Assembly (NCBI GenBank): GCA_022579005.1
Contig: MU401477.1
Coordinates: 145,610 to 209,609, forward strand
Length of the DNA: 64,000 nucleotides
Direction: 5' to 3'
Source of the DNA: Poronia punctata
Lineage: Eukaryota > Ascomycota > Sordariomycetes > Xylariales > Xylariaceae
This document shows, piece by piece, positions 25,101-38,481 of this stretch (position 1 is its first letter; each line of letters starts with the position of its first letter). The notes under the pieces were generated by a model that saw only the letters and a program-made list of their open reading frames with translations, was not told the DNA's origin and ran no database searches. The translations under genes were made by a program, and so were the position numbers.

Positions 25101-28100
25101 ACCGTTACCCCCAGTGGCTTGCTTAACTTGGCTCGTCTTGCTTCACTTGGTTAAAACACCAGTTGAATAGTCTAAACAAATTCGTCGTTTGACATGTTCA
25201 GCCATTCTGCTTTATTCCTCCTCGTAGGTGTCATCGCTCCCAGCAGTGCCGGATCCCGACTCCTGATCAACGTCTTGACGCTGAGGTTAATCCCAACGGG
25301 GCGAGATCTACGGGGACGAGGACACGCGTATCGCCTTGACAGGGCAAACACCACGTCTCTGCGAACATAATACTCGCCCCCGCCTATCAAGACATGTGTG
25401 CGAGTACTGACCTACGTACATACCTAGTAGTAGGTAAACCGTCAGAGGAGGTAGGCCAAAGAGGCTCATATTTTGAAACGGGTTCTTTCCCTTACCGAGG
25501 GGTTTGCCTTACACAACATGCTGCTTGTATGTAGCCGCAACGGTGGCTTTGTTGATGGGACACATTGCACCTCCATGAATCTTATCCCCTCGTTAGCTAC
25601 AATACGTGTACAAGCCGAACAAAAAGGGGAATCGGGTGTGACATTGGCTGCGTTTCCCCAAGCAAGCACACAAATAGCCTCGGAGCATAGGCTCCACACA
25701 TACCAAGAGATGCCAGCAGCAGCGGCCTCATATCATAAATGCAGACATACTAGACGAACAATTGATATCTCGTATACTCCTATACGCTATGGATTTGGCA
25801 GGACTGTCTCCCTCCAAAAAGGGAACGCCCACACAAGTCATGCGAGTCTCCGTGCACCTACCTTCCTTGTCGCTACCTATACCACGGTTAGGTACTGGAC
25901 CCTACCCCAGCTTGAAAAGGACTACCAAAATCTGAGGCCATGATGAAGCTTGCATCAGATGGGGGCTCATGCGGCTCATCGTTTGGATCGTTTCATCAAA
26001 TGCAAAACCAGGTTCTAGACCACGTTCCCCTAAGCCATACCCAAACCAAACACTCCAAAAGAAAACCGCACGATGTCACTTGATTCAGCTAAGATGGGAG
26101 AAGATGTTGTTATAGAATTAAGGTCCGCGTGTCGTTCTGTGTCATGTGCCGTAAATTTATTTCCATCGGTAACGGTAATGTGCATTAGGTATATTACGTG
26201 TGCGTGTGTAGAGGTGGTCGGGTTCTTAAGTGGTGTCGCGATGTCATGTGTTAGTATCATTAATACCAACCATTTCTGTGCGTGTAAGACGGGCGAGCAG
26301 TTGAGGTTGGGGGTTTGATTTGAAACTTGCACCTTGATTAGGTCTATTTCCCCCTAGCGGGAACAGCTGGTGGGAAAACGGCAACTGTCTGCGACGCTAT
26401 GGAGAGATTCTTCCTACCTTTCTCTTGGTTGTTTCCTAAATCAACGGGAAGCCAGCACCCCCATCAACAAGCGCGACTACCCAGCTAGGCATCCCGGTCA
26501 GACGCAACTTCCGCTCATCTACGAGTACATGTACATGATGTAGGTAAGGTTACCGGTACTAGCTATCTCCACGTAAAGCTGTGCCTCAAGAAAGAGAAGT
26601 TCATCTTCTTTATCACACTCCATCTTCATGCCATATCCTTCATTATCGTGCAATACTACTATAACTGTATACCTAGTCGTCCTCCTCATAATCAACCCTA
26701 GCGTCGCACAACGATCTTGATAACTACCTCTTAATGTTGTGATGAGGGTGCTCGATGTGGAGGATAGACCACAACAGGCATCGCTCCCCCTTACAAAATT
26801 CAGCTCGGTTACAAGTACAAGCTCATCGGACTAACTGATACGGCGTTCGAAGCAGGGAAAATGCAACGTCGTATCAAAAGAGGGATAAACTGGCCCAGCT
26901 CCAAAATGATAGATCGAACCATACCAACCAGCCGTTTAAGTTCTATGGCTTTTATCTTTGCTTTTCGCCTTTTCCCTTGAGTAGACGGTCGAGGCGGTCG
27001 GCAATACGACTACTATGCGTTTATCGGTGGCAACCCTCTTAAGCAAGCGCCTGGCCAATTCTTTCGCCCACGGATGAGTAGAGACTGGGTAAGATGGGGG
27101 CAGCATCGCTATGCGATTGCTGCCCGCAACTCAAAGAAGCTCTTACACAGGGGTCTTGGCGCTTACTGCATACACTGGTGAGCATCCCCGTGACCACGCG
27201 GTCGTTGTGGATACCGAGATGAATACGCCGTGTCGTCGAGGAAGGGACGTGTGCAGCGTGAGATATCATATGTCCATCCCGAGTCCAGAACCAAAGTCAG
27301 GCCTAGGCAGAAAAGAAAAGAAAAGAAATCAAAAGAGAAAGGCAAGAAAAAGAGGCCAGGTTTGAATCGAAGCGATCGCTTCTTCGCCCTCCTGCTTGTC
27401 GGATCGGAATTTGCCCAGACGCAGGGCAATGTGGTGTGCGCTGACAACCTAACCTACCTACATGACACCACCCTACAGTCCGACCGCCATTCGTTCCGAC
27501 TGACAGAAAGACATGTGCGTCCCCAGGTGATTGGTCACCGTACAGCCTCGCCGCCTCCGACTTTTATACTCTACGGTTCCAGATACAGCAACGACGATAG
27601 CCGAAATGTAGTCATTTCGGTAGGACCCTCCACAAGACGAGGGGTGCCCTTGGTTTTGAGTCTTGGTTATTGGTGCCCAACTTCGGGTATTTTACGTGAC
27701 CTGTCACACCAACAGAACGATCCTTGCCCCCGGTTCGTTGCACGCAAACAGCATCGTGCTTGAAGATCTTTACCCTTTTTCGACGTTTTGCACCGTTGCC
27801 CGTCAGACTCGTTCACAATGTGCGCTGCCAACCTGATTGATTGCGCCGCCCAACTACGACACCTCTTTTCGTGACATATCTAGGTCAATCTTTCTCTAGC
27901 CACACGCGTATACACAGTAGGTGCTCCGGGCGGGCTATCGGTCGCGTAGAATAGTCTGTGTTTGACGAGACTCGTTCTTCCATCTTATGCTCTGTCGTAC
28001 CAGGTACCTATCTAAGGTTAGGTATGGTAGGTACGTGTTAGGTCTGATGATAACCACGAGTAAGTAGAATACACCTGAAAGAGATAACCGGTACGACTAA

Positions 28101-29392
28101 TGTGCGACCAAGATGTGGCTCTATGCCGCCACGCCGCGTGGTTGCATATCTCGGAATGGGAAACGCGCAGTATACGAGTACAATACTCCTGGTCGCCGCT
28201 GACGCGCCACTAAGCACCAAAAGGTGAGCGACAACCTGGTATTCTGATGTACGGGTACCTCCATAGGTAGGTAGGTAGGCATATATCTAACTTGTATGGC
28301 ACGAATCCCTCTTCATCTCTCCCCCGGCCCGCTATCCCTTGTTTCATCAGCCCTGTCGCCCAGTCTTCCGGGCAACACCCATATTGCATATTTACCCAGT
28401 AGAGACCTTGTTGAAAGTAAGCTGCTTATTCACTGTACTATGTAAATAGGGCCTACCAACCAACCCACCATAGAATTCGGCGGTTTGACAGATTATACCT
28501 CTAGGCCTGACCCGACAAACCGAGTGACAGGGTCCAGTACCATTCCAGTTGCACTTCACCTACTTCACCTACAAATGTAGGGTAAACCGCATAAGGTAAA
28601 TGGTATTACGAGTATGGAAGTCTTGCGCAGCAAGTAGCTCAGACCCCCTGCAGCAAAGGACCAACAGCAGTAATTTAACCCCGAACTCCGGGGTCCGGCT
28701 GTCTGGTTTACTCATACATAGACGAGGGAAAGTAGTTGGGCAGGTAACCCGGGCCGGCATCTATGATAACTTGCATCAGGTAGATATTTATAACCCTTCC
28801 GTAACATCAGATCAGGGACTCAACCCGGTTCGTAATTTTAATTACCACGTCTCATCGCCACGTGGTCAGCCCACTGTCAAACTCTCTACAGGGCTGAGTG
28901 TGCGATGCGTCTTCTTGACGGGCATGTAGGTATGTCAGAAAGCCATGATCCAGGTTGTTCAAGCACGGTAGTGTGTTCGGGTAGGGTGGTTAGACAAACT
29001 ACGATAATTATCATACTCGTATATATGACGACTGACCAGGTTATGCTGTTGATAGATATACTTACAAGCCATACCTACAGGCTAGTAGAGAAACACGTGA
29101 GGCTGGGATGGTTTTCAGGTCTGAGAATAGGTACTCGTAGTAGGCATGCCGGCCGTCGCAATAGGTACCTAAATCACGTAATGTCACTACGCCCCCGCGC
29201 CTAGAATGTACTTAAGCAGGAGGTACTGTCTATAATGTGGCACATATATAACATAATAGGGATAGGTTCATATACATACCTCCATCAAATATCTATAAAC
29301 TTTTGGTATTACAGGGAGGTATAATAAAATAAGCTTTGCTTTTTGTAAGACGTCCCAGTGATGGGGGGGGGGTGGTATAGTGATAATCATAT

Positions 29393-29431
29393 ACCACCAT
29401 CATCACCACCACCACCACCACCACTACTACC
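29393..29431 (+). repeat. (CAC/CAT/CTA)n trinucleotide run
   Basis: About 39 bp of CAC triplets with CAT and CTA variants. It is preceded by a G10 stretch and a small GGTGGTAT/ATACCACC hairpin. Confidence 0.85.
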
Positions 29432-31255
29432 TAACATCACATAAACCCCCATTTCCACGATCCTACGAACCAAGTTTTTTCTTCCTTTAAGCCGGCAGAC
29501 TAGTCGACAAGATGTGAGCATGTTTTTTATACTGTCATGTACTTTACTCTATTTACCTACACGTATATTCCTACGAAATAGGTATCTGTATGTAGACCAG
29601 AGAAAGCATGGGACTTTTTACAATTTTTTACTCGTAGAACCTAAAGTCCGGAAAGTACTCGGAGAAAGAAATTATGGGTATGGGGGGGTGTTTTATTTCT
29701 ACGAAGTACGAGTATGTTGCTGGGGTCTTTTTTTGATAATACATTACCAAGCCTATCTTAAGATAAGGTAGGGGGAGGTAGGTAGGTAGGGTCGCGATCG
29801 AACCCGGAGCGCCGGATGTTGGTAATTTGCTTTGAGATGGGTAAGCAATCCTACATACGATATGATACCTACTTGGTCTAGGTATTACGAGTAGGTTCGT
29901 AGGGTAGGTAGGTAGATAGGAATGTAGGTAGTGGGTAATTTCGGGGTCTTTTTGTTTTCAGCCGCACGGAATTTCGAAAAGTCGGATATAATTGAAAAGG
30001 GAAGAGAAGGAGAAGTATACGAGTAAGGAATGCTAAGAGTTGAAATAGAAAAAGATTTTCTGCCAAAGATAAAAAAAAAATGATAATAGGTACAGAATAG
30101 TATTTACACATACTCGTAAGAGGTATTGATTGTAAGAGTAAGAAAAGAGGCTTTTAATCTAGAGTTTAGGCATGGGCTTACAATAACGGTTTGTCTAGCT
30201 CGTGTCCTTGGTTTAGGTAGGTAGGTAGATAGATATATAGTGTTTTAAGTTTCATGTTCTTCTTCTTGTTCTTCTTCCGTTTCTTCTATGGCGGTAGGTG
30301 AATGAACATGAATGGTAGGAAACAAGAACAGAAAAGGGGATATAAAAAGTACGGTTATACCTATCTGCCTACTACTACCTAACCTATGATCTCTATGCAG
30401 TTGATGGTTTAGGCACGTTAGGGAGGGAAAATGATTGGTATTGACATTGCCACCGGCATAAACAAGAGATTTTATACTCGTTATAACTAGGCTAACCTTG
30501 TCTTTTTTTTTTGCCACTGTTGCGAAAATTACCATACTTACCTACCTACCTTAGGTACGTTACAGTCTTGCTTGTTCTTCGTTCTCCAGCCTTGTGTAGG
30601 TAAAGATGTGTTTGTCTGTTCCTTTACCAGGCACCCAGATTAGGTAAGTAGGTATATCCCCTGGAATGGATTGAGGGGAGAAAGAGGCCGTCTTCGGGAC
30701 CGAGGAAGATGGATCCCCCGGTTTTAGGAAACCTACCCCTTGACGCGAACAGCAGACAAAACCACCTAACCTACCTGCGATTACGTGTAGATTGGAAAAG
30801 AAGCTGCATGTTTAAAGGTATATAGGTAATTATGGTATAGATGTCTACTTTTAGATTATTCTGCAGGTACGTAGTATGCGTGTGCGGGTTTGTAATGTAG
30901 GTAGGTAGGTGCCGAGTGGCGGAACGGGTATGTAAAGAATGTCTAACCTGCACATTCTAACCTACCTGAGATTTACAGAAAAGAAGAAATATACAAGCAG
31001 AAAATACTTAGCTGCGTCCCTGATGCTTTCCGACCCGGTTCCGGTTCAGATCATATAAATATAGTGCAATACATTGCATACGTCTAGGTAGGTACGTATG
31101 TAGGTAGGCAAAGTGCCTTTCCTTTTATATGTCTCGGCTCCAGGTTTCATTTTTCAAATAAAATGAGACAAGCGGACGGGAAGCGCCATTACCATGCCAC
31201 ATGGCAGGTTTTGCGGGGTTGAATTAAGCAAATATTTGTTTCAGATTAAAAAGGC

Positions 31256-31288
31256 ATCCGTCCGTCCGTCCGTCTGTCTGTCTGTCTC
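31256..31288 (+). repeat. (TCCG)n(TCTG)n tetranucleotide run
   Basis: Consecutive CCGT units pass into CTGT units over about 33 bp. Confidence 0.85.
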
Positions 31289-31926
31289 CCGAAGCAAACG
31301 GATGGACAGTACAGTAGAGACAAACGAATGGAAGAAAGGGAATGAGGCTAGGTAGGTTAGATTGATTACCTACATACATATCCCCGAGGTAGGAGTATAG
31401 TAGTTGCAGCGAAGAAGACATAAGCTTGCTTCCTCAATCACCTGTTTTGATTTAGAGAACGGTTTTATTTACACATAAGCTGAGTGAGTGCGTAAGTGAG
31501 TTAGTTTCTTTGCCGACAATTTGCCCCGGGTTTGCTTTAGCGAGATGGAATACAGGTACACAATTCATACCGCTCAAACATGAATCTGCAAGTCTTAGAA
31601 GAAGCGAAAGAGCTCGACGCAGTAATATACAGATAGGGCAGTATAATAATAATAATAAGACCAAAGTTGCCGTAATAGTTGGGAATAACTTTTAGTGTGG
31701 AAATTGCCGTTGATGGCATCGCGACCGATTGGATCAGAATATTGTGTCCGATATACCTACTGGACATACATACAGTGTGAGTGAGTCTTTGATGGTGGGG
31801 GAAGCAACCTGTCTCCAAAGGCTGACTAAAATGATGCCTGTGATGTTACATCTGGGAAACCAAAAGCACGCAATATTATATTGTAGGACATCTGGGCTTT
31901 TACATCCCGCCTGTACATGTTCATTT

Positions 31927-32724
31927 TCATCCAATTGTCGAGGTCCGTCGTCGCTTTAGGCGCCCCCGATCTTCATACTTGAGCGCATCGTTAAATCCGT
32001 ACGACTCGGCCTCAATCGCGGTCTCGGCCTCCGCCTCGGTCTGCCTGGCTTCCTCATTCTCTTCACCATGTGAAAACGATGGTTTTCCGTGCTCATCTAT
32101 TTCCACACCCTCTGTAAACACGAGATCGCCCCTTTTACCCAGTGCATCACGGCTCGCTTCCTCTAGCAACATGCCGAAAGCGATGAGAGCCGTCTCGTCC
32201 ATACTTCGTTCGCTGATTCCCTCGCCCGTATCATCATGTACGGTACGGCGATTGGCAGGTAGTTGGTTGTAAAAGTGACTTGCATAGACGTGAATGGATT
32301 TAAGCAAGTCGCTGTCCGGGAGGACGTCTCGGCCGCCGTCGCGCAGATCCTCGTGGGCTTGATATATGTCCTTCTCCGCGTACCGGATAGGTGCGCCAGC
32401 GCGTTTGAACAGCACCTCTTCGGGTGCGAGCGTGGGATCGCGACGCGATCCAGACGCGTGCCGCTTGTGATGTCTTATATCATGCACGCTTTGCGAATCG
32501 GCGCGTATGAGAGGTAGGGTTGATGTGACGCGGCCTAGGATAGGTTAGAGAAAAAGGCCGTTTGGACGAATTAGGGGTTCCACCAAAAACAAACCTGCTA
32601 CGGCATCATAAACACTGGCCTGTCGTCTCTTATGGGCTGAATTCTGCCCCTTGATCGATCGGTCGTCTTCACCCGCCGGCGGCTTTGCGAAGCGCTTTTT
32701 CTCATGGGCATTTCTAGAGGTCAT
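31927..32724 (-). CDS. Conserved fungal protein of unknown function, probably nuclear
   Basis: I cannot name this family. Two exons, 32724-32595 and 32534-31927, flank a 60-nt intron with a GTTTGT donor, a CTAAC branch site and a TAG acceptor. The product is 245 residues. The N terminus is basic (KRRQASVYDAVAG just before the splice), and HHKRHASGSRR follows a little later. A central segment reads like a folded helical domain: APEEVLFKRAGAPIRYAEKD, LPDSDLLKSIHVYASHFYNQ, and RSMDETALIAFGMLLEEASR. The C terminus is acidic and ends with a basic GRLKRRRTS tail resembling a nuclear localisation signal. The start is the first ATG in frame; the frame runs further upstream only with non-ATG codons. 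It is divergent from the CSA-like gene across about 820 bp, so the two may share a promoter. The gene call is confident; the role is unknown. Confidence 0.85.
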
Positions 32725-33544
32725 CCTCGCGGTCCCGTACTTGAAGTTATTGTAGTTGTGCTCGAATATCAATAAACTATCATGTAGACTTAGTCCTTAG
32801 TCAGTTGATGATGCCTTTTGCATACACGTAGAATTGATATGAAACTCTGCTGTCGTGGCTCATATTTGCGACCACGTTTGCATGAACATTAGCTTAAAGT
32901 GTACCTAATGAAGAAGTACAAGATGTCTACAATTGTTGAAGCCTCACAGGATTTTTTACTGCATATGTTTGTGTGCAACGTATCGATATACAAGAACCGC
33001 GGGAATAACCCTGTGTCTTGTCACCATGTCACATTTTGACTAATGGACGAAAATAGATTTGAAACCAAATATTTGAGGTTTACGATGATGGAAACACATG
33101 AAAGGTATCGTAGCTCTCACTGTGTGAAGTCTCACTCCTTGCTTCCTCGCATGTACCCCGCCATACTTCTTATCTACATGTATGTGCATACCGTATCTAC
33201 TTAGTACCGTAGGCATCCCAGCGGAGTGAGTCAAGTGGGGCTGCATACAAGAGTGACGGAAGAAGCATACTCTACACTTTTGCCACTGTTGCAAGCTTCC
33301 GACATGTACGTGTAAAGTCGCGTTGCCTGCGGTGTCAGTCCGCGACGCATTTCGATTCCAACCATTCCCAATTCCCCATCTCCATCTTCAAAGTCACACC
33401 AGATTTACTGTGCCGTAATACATAGTTAGTACATACCAAGCTTGGTGGTGGGGTCAATCAAAATCGTTCACGTCCAACGTATTGACAAGCTATCTTTTCT
33501 TCACACTGTCTGAAAGCTTGATTATCCCGCGCTAGGTTAGATGA
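32725..33544. promoter_or_regulatory. Divergent intergenic region between the hypothetical gene and the CSA-like gene
   Basis: About 820 bp separate the two start codons. No convincing open frame or recognised binding site was seen. Confidence 0.5.
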
Positions 33545-35054
33545 ATGAATCAACTTCTCCTTGAAAGATCGACGGGCGCACTTGGGCCGAATGTATTCGC
33601 CAGGCTTCAAACGACGCAATTGCTGAGATCATTCCACCCAGCGCCGCAATATCGGTTTGATGGCGGTGAGCGAGGTACCGCCGTCAACGATGGCGAAGCA
33701 TCTGATTCTGGCGCGGCTACGTCTATATGGGCTCATCAGGCGGGCGCGAGCGCGTTGACATTGGAGCGCTTTGATGGAAGAATGTATGCTTTTTCAGTTT
33801 TCGGTTTTGTATTGGTTTAATAAAGGTCTAGGCTCTGACAGTAACAGTCTCGTTTCAGGCGGCTCCGACGGATCGATCAAGCTCTGGGATTTGGAGCAAT
33901 GCGGCAACCCTTCGAAACCGCATACTTTCAACCCCTCGGGCGTCATTCGTCCATCGACCGAGACCCACAAGTTTGGCATCACACACCTTTCTTTCTACCC
34001 CTTCGACCCGGCAGCTTTCATGTCTACTTCCTACGATCAGACCTTGAAGCTATGGTCTACTGAAGAAGCCAGATTATCAGCGTCCTTTGGCCTCGGATCG
34101 AAAGTTTACACCCATGCCATCTCGCCCATCGCGTCCCACCTCATCGTGGCATGCGGTACTCAGCATCCCGCCGTCCGCCTAGTAGACTTGCGTTCCGGTA
34201 CAAGCATCCAGTCTTTGACGGGACATTCGGGTGCCATCCTCGCCGCCGCCTGGTCACCGAGACATGAGCACATCCTAGCGACAGGTAGCGTAGATGGAAC
34301 AGTCAGGATCTGGGATATCCGAAGAGCTGGGGCTTTAATCGGGATGCTAGACCACGAAGATAGTCTCGGACTGTATTATAATGGACTTTTGAGCCAAGAC
34401 GGTAAGGTCCGGATGCGCGTTTCGGCAAAAGCCCATGCCGCGCCCGTCAACGGGTTGACGTGGACAGATGACGGCAACTACATTGTCTCGGCAGGCCACG
34501 ACAACCGGATCCGCGTGTGGGATGCCGCCACCGGACGTAACACGCTTGCTAGTTTCGGTCCTAGCATTCGGAATGCCAAGTTGGCCAGCGTGACCATGTT
34601 CACCTCACCTGTGGGTTTGACACATCCGGGGAAGGAGGTCTTATTCTGGCCAAACGAAACGGAGATCCTCGTACTAGACCTACACAACGGACACGTAATC
34701 ACCAGACTACGTGGGACAGGCGCCACACTATCCGGTGTTCGATCGACGTTGAAAAACGCCGAACGCTCGGTGAAGAACCGCATATCGAGCATTGCGTGGA
34801 GGGGAGCAGGCGGCCATGGCGGTTCTGGTTCTAGCGGTGTCGTTATGGGAGGAAGTAATATGCCAGGGGCTGTGTTTAGTGCTCATCTTGACGGACAGAT
34901 CCGGGCTTGGGTGCCGCGATTGCAAGGCACAGATGATGATGATGATGATGATGATGACTCAAAGGAAGAGGTAGGTGATGATAAGACGAAGAAACGAAAG
35001 GCGCTTGATGATATTTTTAAGAATTTGATGAGTAAGAAGATTACTTTTACTTGA
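33545..35054 (+). CDS. WD40 repeat protein, CSA/ERCC8 type (transcription-coupled repair)
   Basis: Homologues of human CSA (ERCC8; Rad28 in budding yeast, Ckn1 in fission yeast) are the substrate receptors of a CUL4-DDB1 ubiquitin ligase. They act when RNA polymerase II stalls at DNA damage. Two exons, 33545-33783 and 33848-35054, flank a 64-nt intron (GTATGC...CAG), giving 481 residues. The N terminus MNQLLLERSTGALGP resembles the CSA start. It is followed by a WD propeller with blades ending in SGGSDGSIKLWD, STSYDQTLKLWS, ATGSVDGTVRIWD, SAGHDNRIRVWD and AHLDGQIRAWV. Between blades is DHEDSLGLYYNG, a longer loop. The C terminus has a run of nine aspartates (codons near 34930-34957) and then a lysine-rich tail. 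The first possible ATG at 33541 is out of frame and stops quickly, so the ATG at 33545 was chosen. The CSA assignment rests on the N terminus plus repeat layout; another WD40 protein is less likely. Confidence 0.88.
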
Positions 35055-38000
35055 TTTATGATTTACAGGTTTTAGACTATTTGGTATTATAGGGGCTGTG
35101 AATAAAAGTATGTGGTACTCGTAGTGTTGGTAGACAGTTTATGTTCAAGTCCAGCTAAATCCACAGTACCACGATAACATGACCTCACCCAATTAATTGG
35201 ATTGCTCGACATACTAGCTAACCGGCGACTAGAATATAGGCTCTGGCTACCTAATCTTTCTACTACCTCAAACTGACACTTGAACTTTTCTTAGAGGGTT
35301 TATGGGTGACTAACCTATTTACAATCACTACTTTAGATAGGTGAAGCTTCTACAGATGCTTGTTGCTCCTATTTTATATGTCGACGACGTTATCGAGTAT
35401 AAGTTGTCTCTCTCTCCTCTTGCTCTTGCTCTTGCTCTACATAATCCCCCGCCTAAGCAACTAACATGACTGTTTTAATCCTATTCTATCTAGATCCCTT
35501 GGATTTCTGGGGGTTTAGCCTTATGTACCTAGGTATAGATACAGCTCCGGTGGACAATCAATCAGCTTTGCTTGCGCTTTGACATATATGTCAGGCTTGA
35601 TATCTATACCGTGTAAGCTTATACTCTCGTATGTTACTTGTAAATACTTGGGCTAAGTAGAGGTTGGTATTTGTACAAGAACAAGAAACATGGGATGTAA
35701 CTAGGTAATTAACCTTTTTCTATGCTAGTGTAGGTAAGTAAGTATTCCTTCAACCTTCCACGCCACGGATATGCATAAAAGTCTAACTACCTGACTACCT
35801 AGTTAATCCCAGCTCCATGGTAAGAAGGAAGGAAGGAAGGGAAGAGAGAGAGAGAAGAGAGAGATTCGCGTTCCTTCATCTTGCCGAGTTGGGTAATATC
35901 TAGCGGGTTTGCCATCAACCACAACTACATACCTAGGCTACCTAAATACCTAGTATTCGAGTTAGAGTCTAGGAAACTGGAGATATATGCGTGTTTTTTT
36001 TACTATACATATATGCCCATTCGAAAAGGAAGTATGTATAATACCTACCTTATATAAAATTAGGGAAAAAGGTCTCAAGACTAGACAAAACGCGTGGTGG
36101 TTCAAATGCCGAAAGCATGGCACGCACGCATGCATGTATGGACAAAAGAGGGGAGATTTTGCTCCGCTTGCTTGATCTTACATACATGTACGGTAGTAGA
36201 TATTGATATTGATATTGATATTGATATTACTTGGTAGAGATGCATAACCTACTGTACATAGGACTACACGTAGATAGATGGTTGGCTACATACCTCCTTT
36301 ATGGCAATGTATGTATGGGCCTGTATGGATTATCGGTGATAGAAAAAGGTAGGATGAGAATCCCTGTCATCTATTACTTCCATTTTCATTAACCCGGCGA
36401 GATGGTTTGGTTTGGTTCGGTTCGGGTAGGTAACTTTGAAACATTATTTGTTGTATAGCTACCTAAGGTAGATTACCTTTGGCTTTACGAGTACATACCT
36501 TACTCTCGTTGTTTTGGGACATGACGCAAGATAGGTTGGAGGTAGGTAGGTAGGTAATGTAACGTAAAATACCTAAAGGGACCCTACCTGGTCACATTTG
36601 TGTGTTTTGAAAAGAATGCACGGTTTCGGTTTCCGAAAAATGTAAAGTACCCATGTGTAAAAATCAGTTATGGTAGTAGTGCCAGTGGGAGAGATACCTA
36701 GGTAAACATTTTACCCCAGGTTACCTTATGTTAGGTTGGGTTTGCAGGATTTTGAAGGTTGTTCTTTAGGTCATGTAAGTCGGGTACGAGTAGGTTACAG
36801 GTATATTATTCCATGTCACGATTAGTTTGGCTCGCTGGTTGGTCGGTGCGTTCCCGACGTGTAGATACAGTAAGTAAGTAAGTAAGCTTGGCTGTTGGAT
36901 GAAAGCGAGAATGGTTTGTTCACGTGGTGTATTGTGCACGCATGTGTGGTAAGGAAATCTGGCGAATTAGACTTGGGTAAGATAGGGTAGGTAGAATGGG
37001 GTAATGTAAGGCAAGGCAAGGCAAGGCGAGGCGAGGCGGGTTCAAGATCACAACCCGTAAGATGGCGGATGAATGATTGGGTTTCTCTTGTCGCGATACC
37101 TTCATGTCTGTCGATAAGTATATGATAGGTGTTAGATATATACTATTATACCTAATGCTGAAAACGTTAATAAGCAGAGACCAAAAGTGACGATGGCAGT
37201 GTATTGGATACCTATCATTTCGTCTCAGCGTTACTTTGTTAAAGAAGTGTCGGGAGTCCGGTGATAGCTTCACCCGCATGTGAAGGTGTGTCTGCTGTCC
37301 AGTAGATAGATGTGACTAGGAGCAAATATTCCGGCCATCCCCCCAAGTTTCCCTCTTTTCCCGGATGAAACATCAGTCAGTGCCCAATCCAATAACCCGG
37401 TTCGCCACTAAGGGGAAAAAAAGCTGGTCCAATGGAATACATAAAATGATACCGTGACCACAATACGCTGCTGTACCTCTCTCTCATCACATGTTTCTTT
37501 CCTCCTCGTGGGGGTCAAAGTCAAATGAACGGGATCATGATAGGCTGCTTAAGAAAGATATACTATGTGATATGTCGAATTTTGTCCTACCTAAACCTAA
37601 ACCTAAACCCCGTGAGCATGCGATTTTGACAGTTTATGTGGGTGTGCAAGTGGTTCTAGATATGTCTTGAGGTTCTACCAACAATACGGAATTTGGGCAT
37701 GTGAAAGATTTTAGCCGGGCGTGTGAGGGGTTGCATTGTTGAACAATGTTCGTCTTGTAACTTGGAGAAACACAACGACGAGATCGTCAAGGCGTAGAAT
37801 GTCAATGTCAACGTGGACGGATATCTCGCTCTTCCCCTTTCTACCTGTCCGTAAGCCTATCTTTAAATAAAAGGTGAAGCGAATGGCCAAGCAGGCGTTC
37901 ACCAATACAGAACCTTCAAATTGTTCGAAACCTGATTAAAAAGAAAGAAATAGTTCGTCCCTATGTTGGGGGGAGATATGGTCGAAAGTCTTTTGACCGC

Positions 38001-38481
38001 TCTTGTTGATTGATTGAGTAGACGGCATGCCTGGACTGATCAAGCCCGGTTGTATTTACTTCTGAGACTCGGGATTGGACTATAGCCGACACATTCTATA
38101 CGGCATAACAGATGAACCGTGCTTGAATAAAAATTAGAGGAAGTGGATAAATGAAGACGACCAACTAGCCGATGATGGGTATATGGTGGTGATGATGGAG
38201 AGGAAGACGAGGAAGCTAGAGAGACGATACCTCTCTGCGCAAGGAAAGGGAAGCAAACAATATGAGTGTTTGCGTGTGTATATAATGTGATATGGTGTTT
38301 TTGCGTGCTACTGGTAGTCGCGGTGCCGATGTTAACTTCCCTTGATAGCTAGCGGACTTGATATTGGTATTGTAGTAAGCCCGTACGCAAGACATACGAG
38401 TTCAATATGCAAGTCCATGCCAACTCACCGCGATTAGGGAACCAGCCTTGTTTATAAGAGGCACCTGCTTTTTGATATACT
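35055..38481. other. Intergenic desert, low complexity
   Basis: About 3.4 kb of AT-rich, TAGGTA-rich DNA downstream of the CSA-like gene. It includes a CTTGCT run near 35420, GAAG/GA runs at about 35825-35870, five GATATT units at 36199-36228, AGTA repeats at about 36871-36888, and GGCAA/GGCGA repeats near 37010-37040. TACGAGTA occurs at 35116, 36486 and 36785. No gene is supported. Confidence 0.6.
36199..36228 (+). repeat. (GATATT)5 hexanucleotide repeat
   Basis: Five perfect tandem units. Confidence 0.95.

Larger units (their letters stand above)
19196..31926. other. Gene desert of about 12.7 kb
   Basis: No gene that I can support on either strand. The sequence is moderately AT-rich and full of TAGGTAGG, TACCTA and TACGAGTA words. 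Simple repeats include the runs at 29393-29431 and 31256-31288. The left end is the promoter region of the Zn2Cys6 gene. The longest frames, 25473-25943 (156 codons) and 27230-27763 (177 codons, with a KRKEKKSKEKGKKKR stretch), have no intron pattern or family match. A non-coding RNA or a gene with short exons could be hidden. Confidence 0.5.

Noticed and set aside
25473..25943. 156-codon + frame in the desert
   Set aside because: Irregular composition, no similarity recognised, no splice partners; kept only as a remark.
27230..27763. 177-codon + frame with a lysine-rich run
   Set aside because: The lysine run comes from an AAAGAAAAG-type simple sequence; the rest has no domain-like pattern.
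29785..29815. GATCGAACCCGGAG string suggestive of a tRNA 3' end (minus strand)
   Set aside because: The T stem does not close and the rest of the cloverleaf is missing; at most a tRNA fragment.
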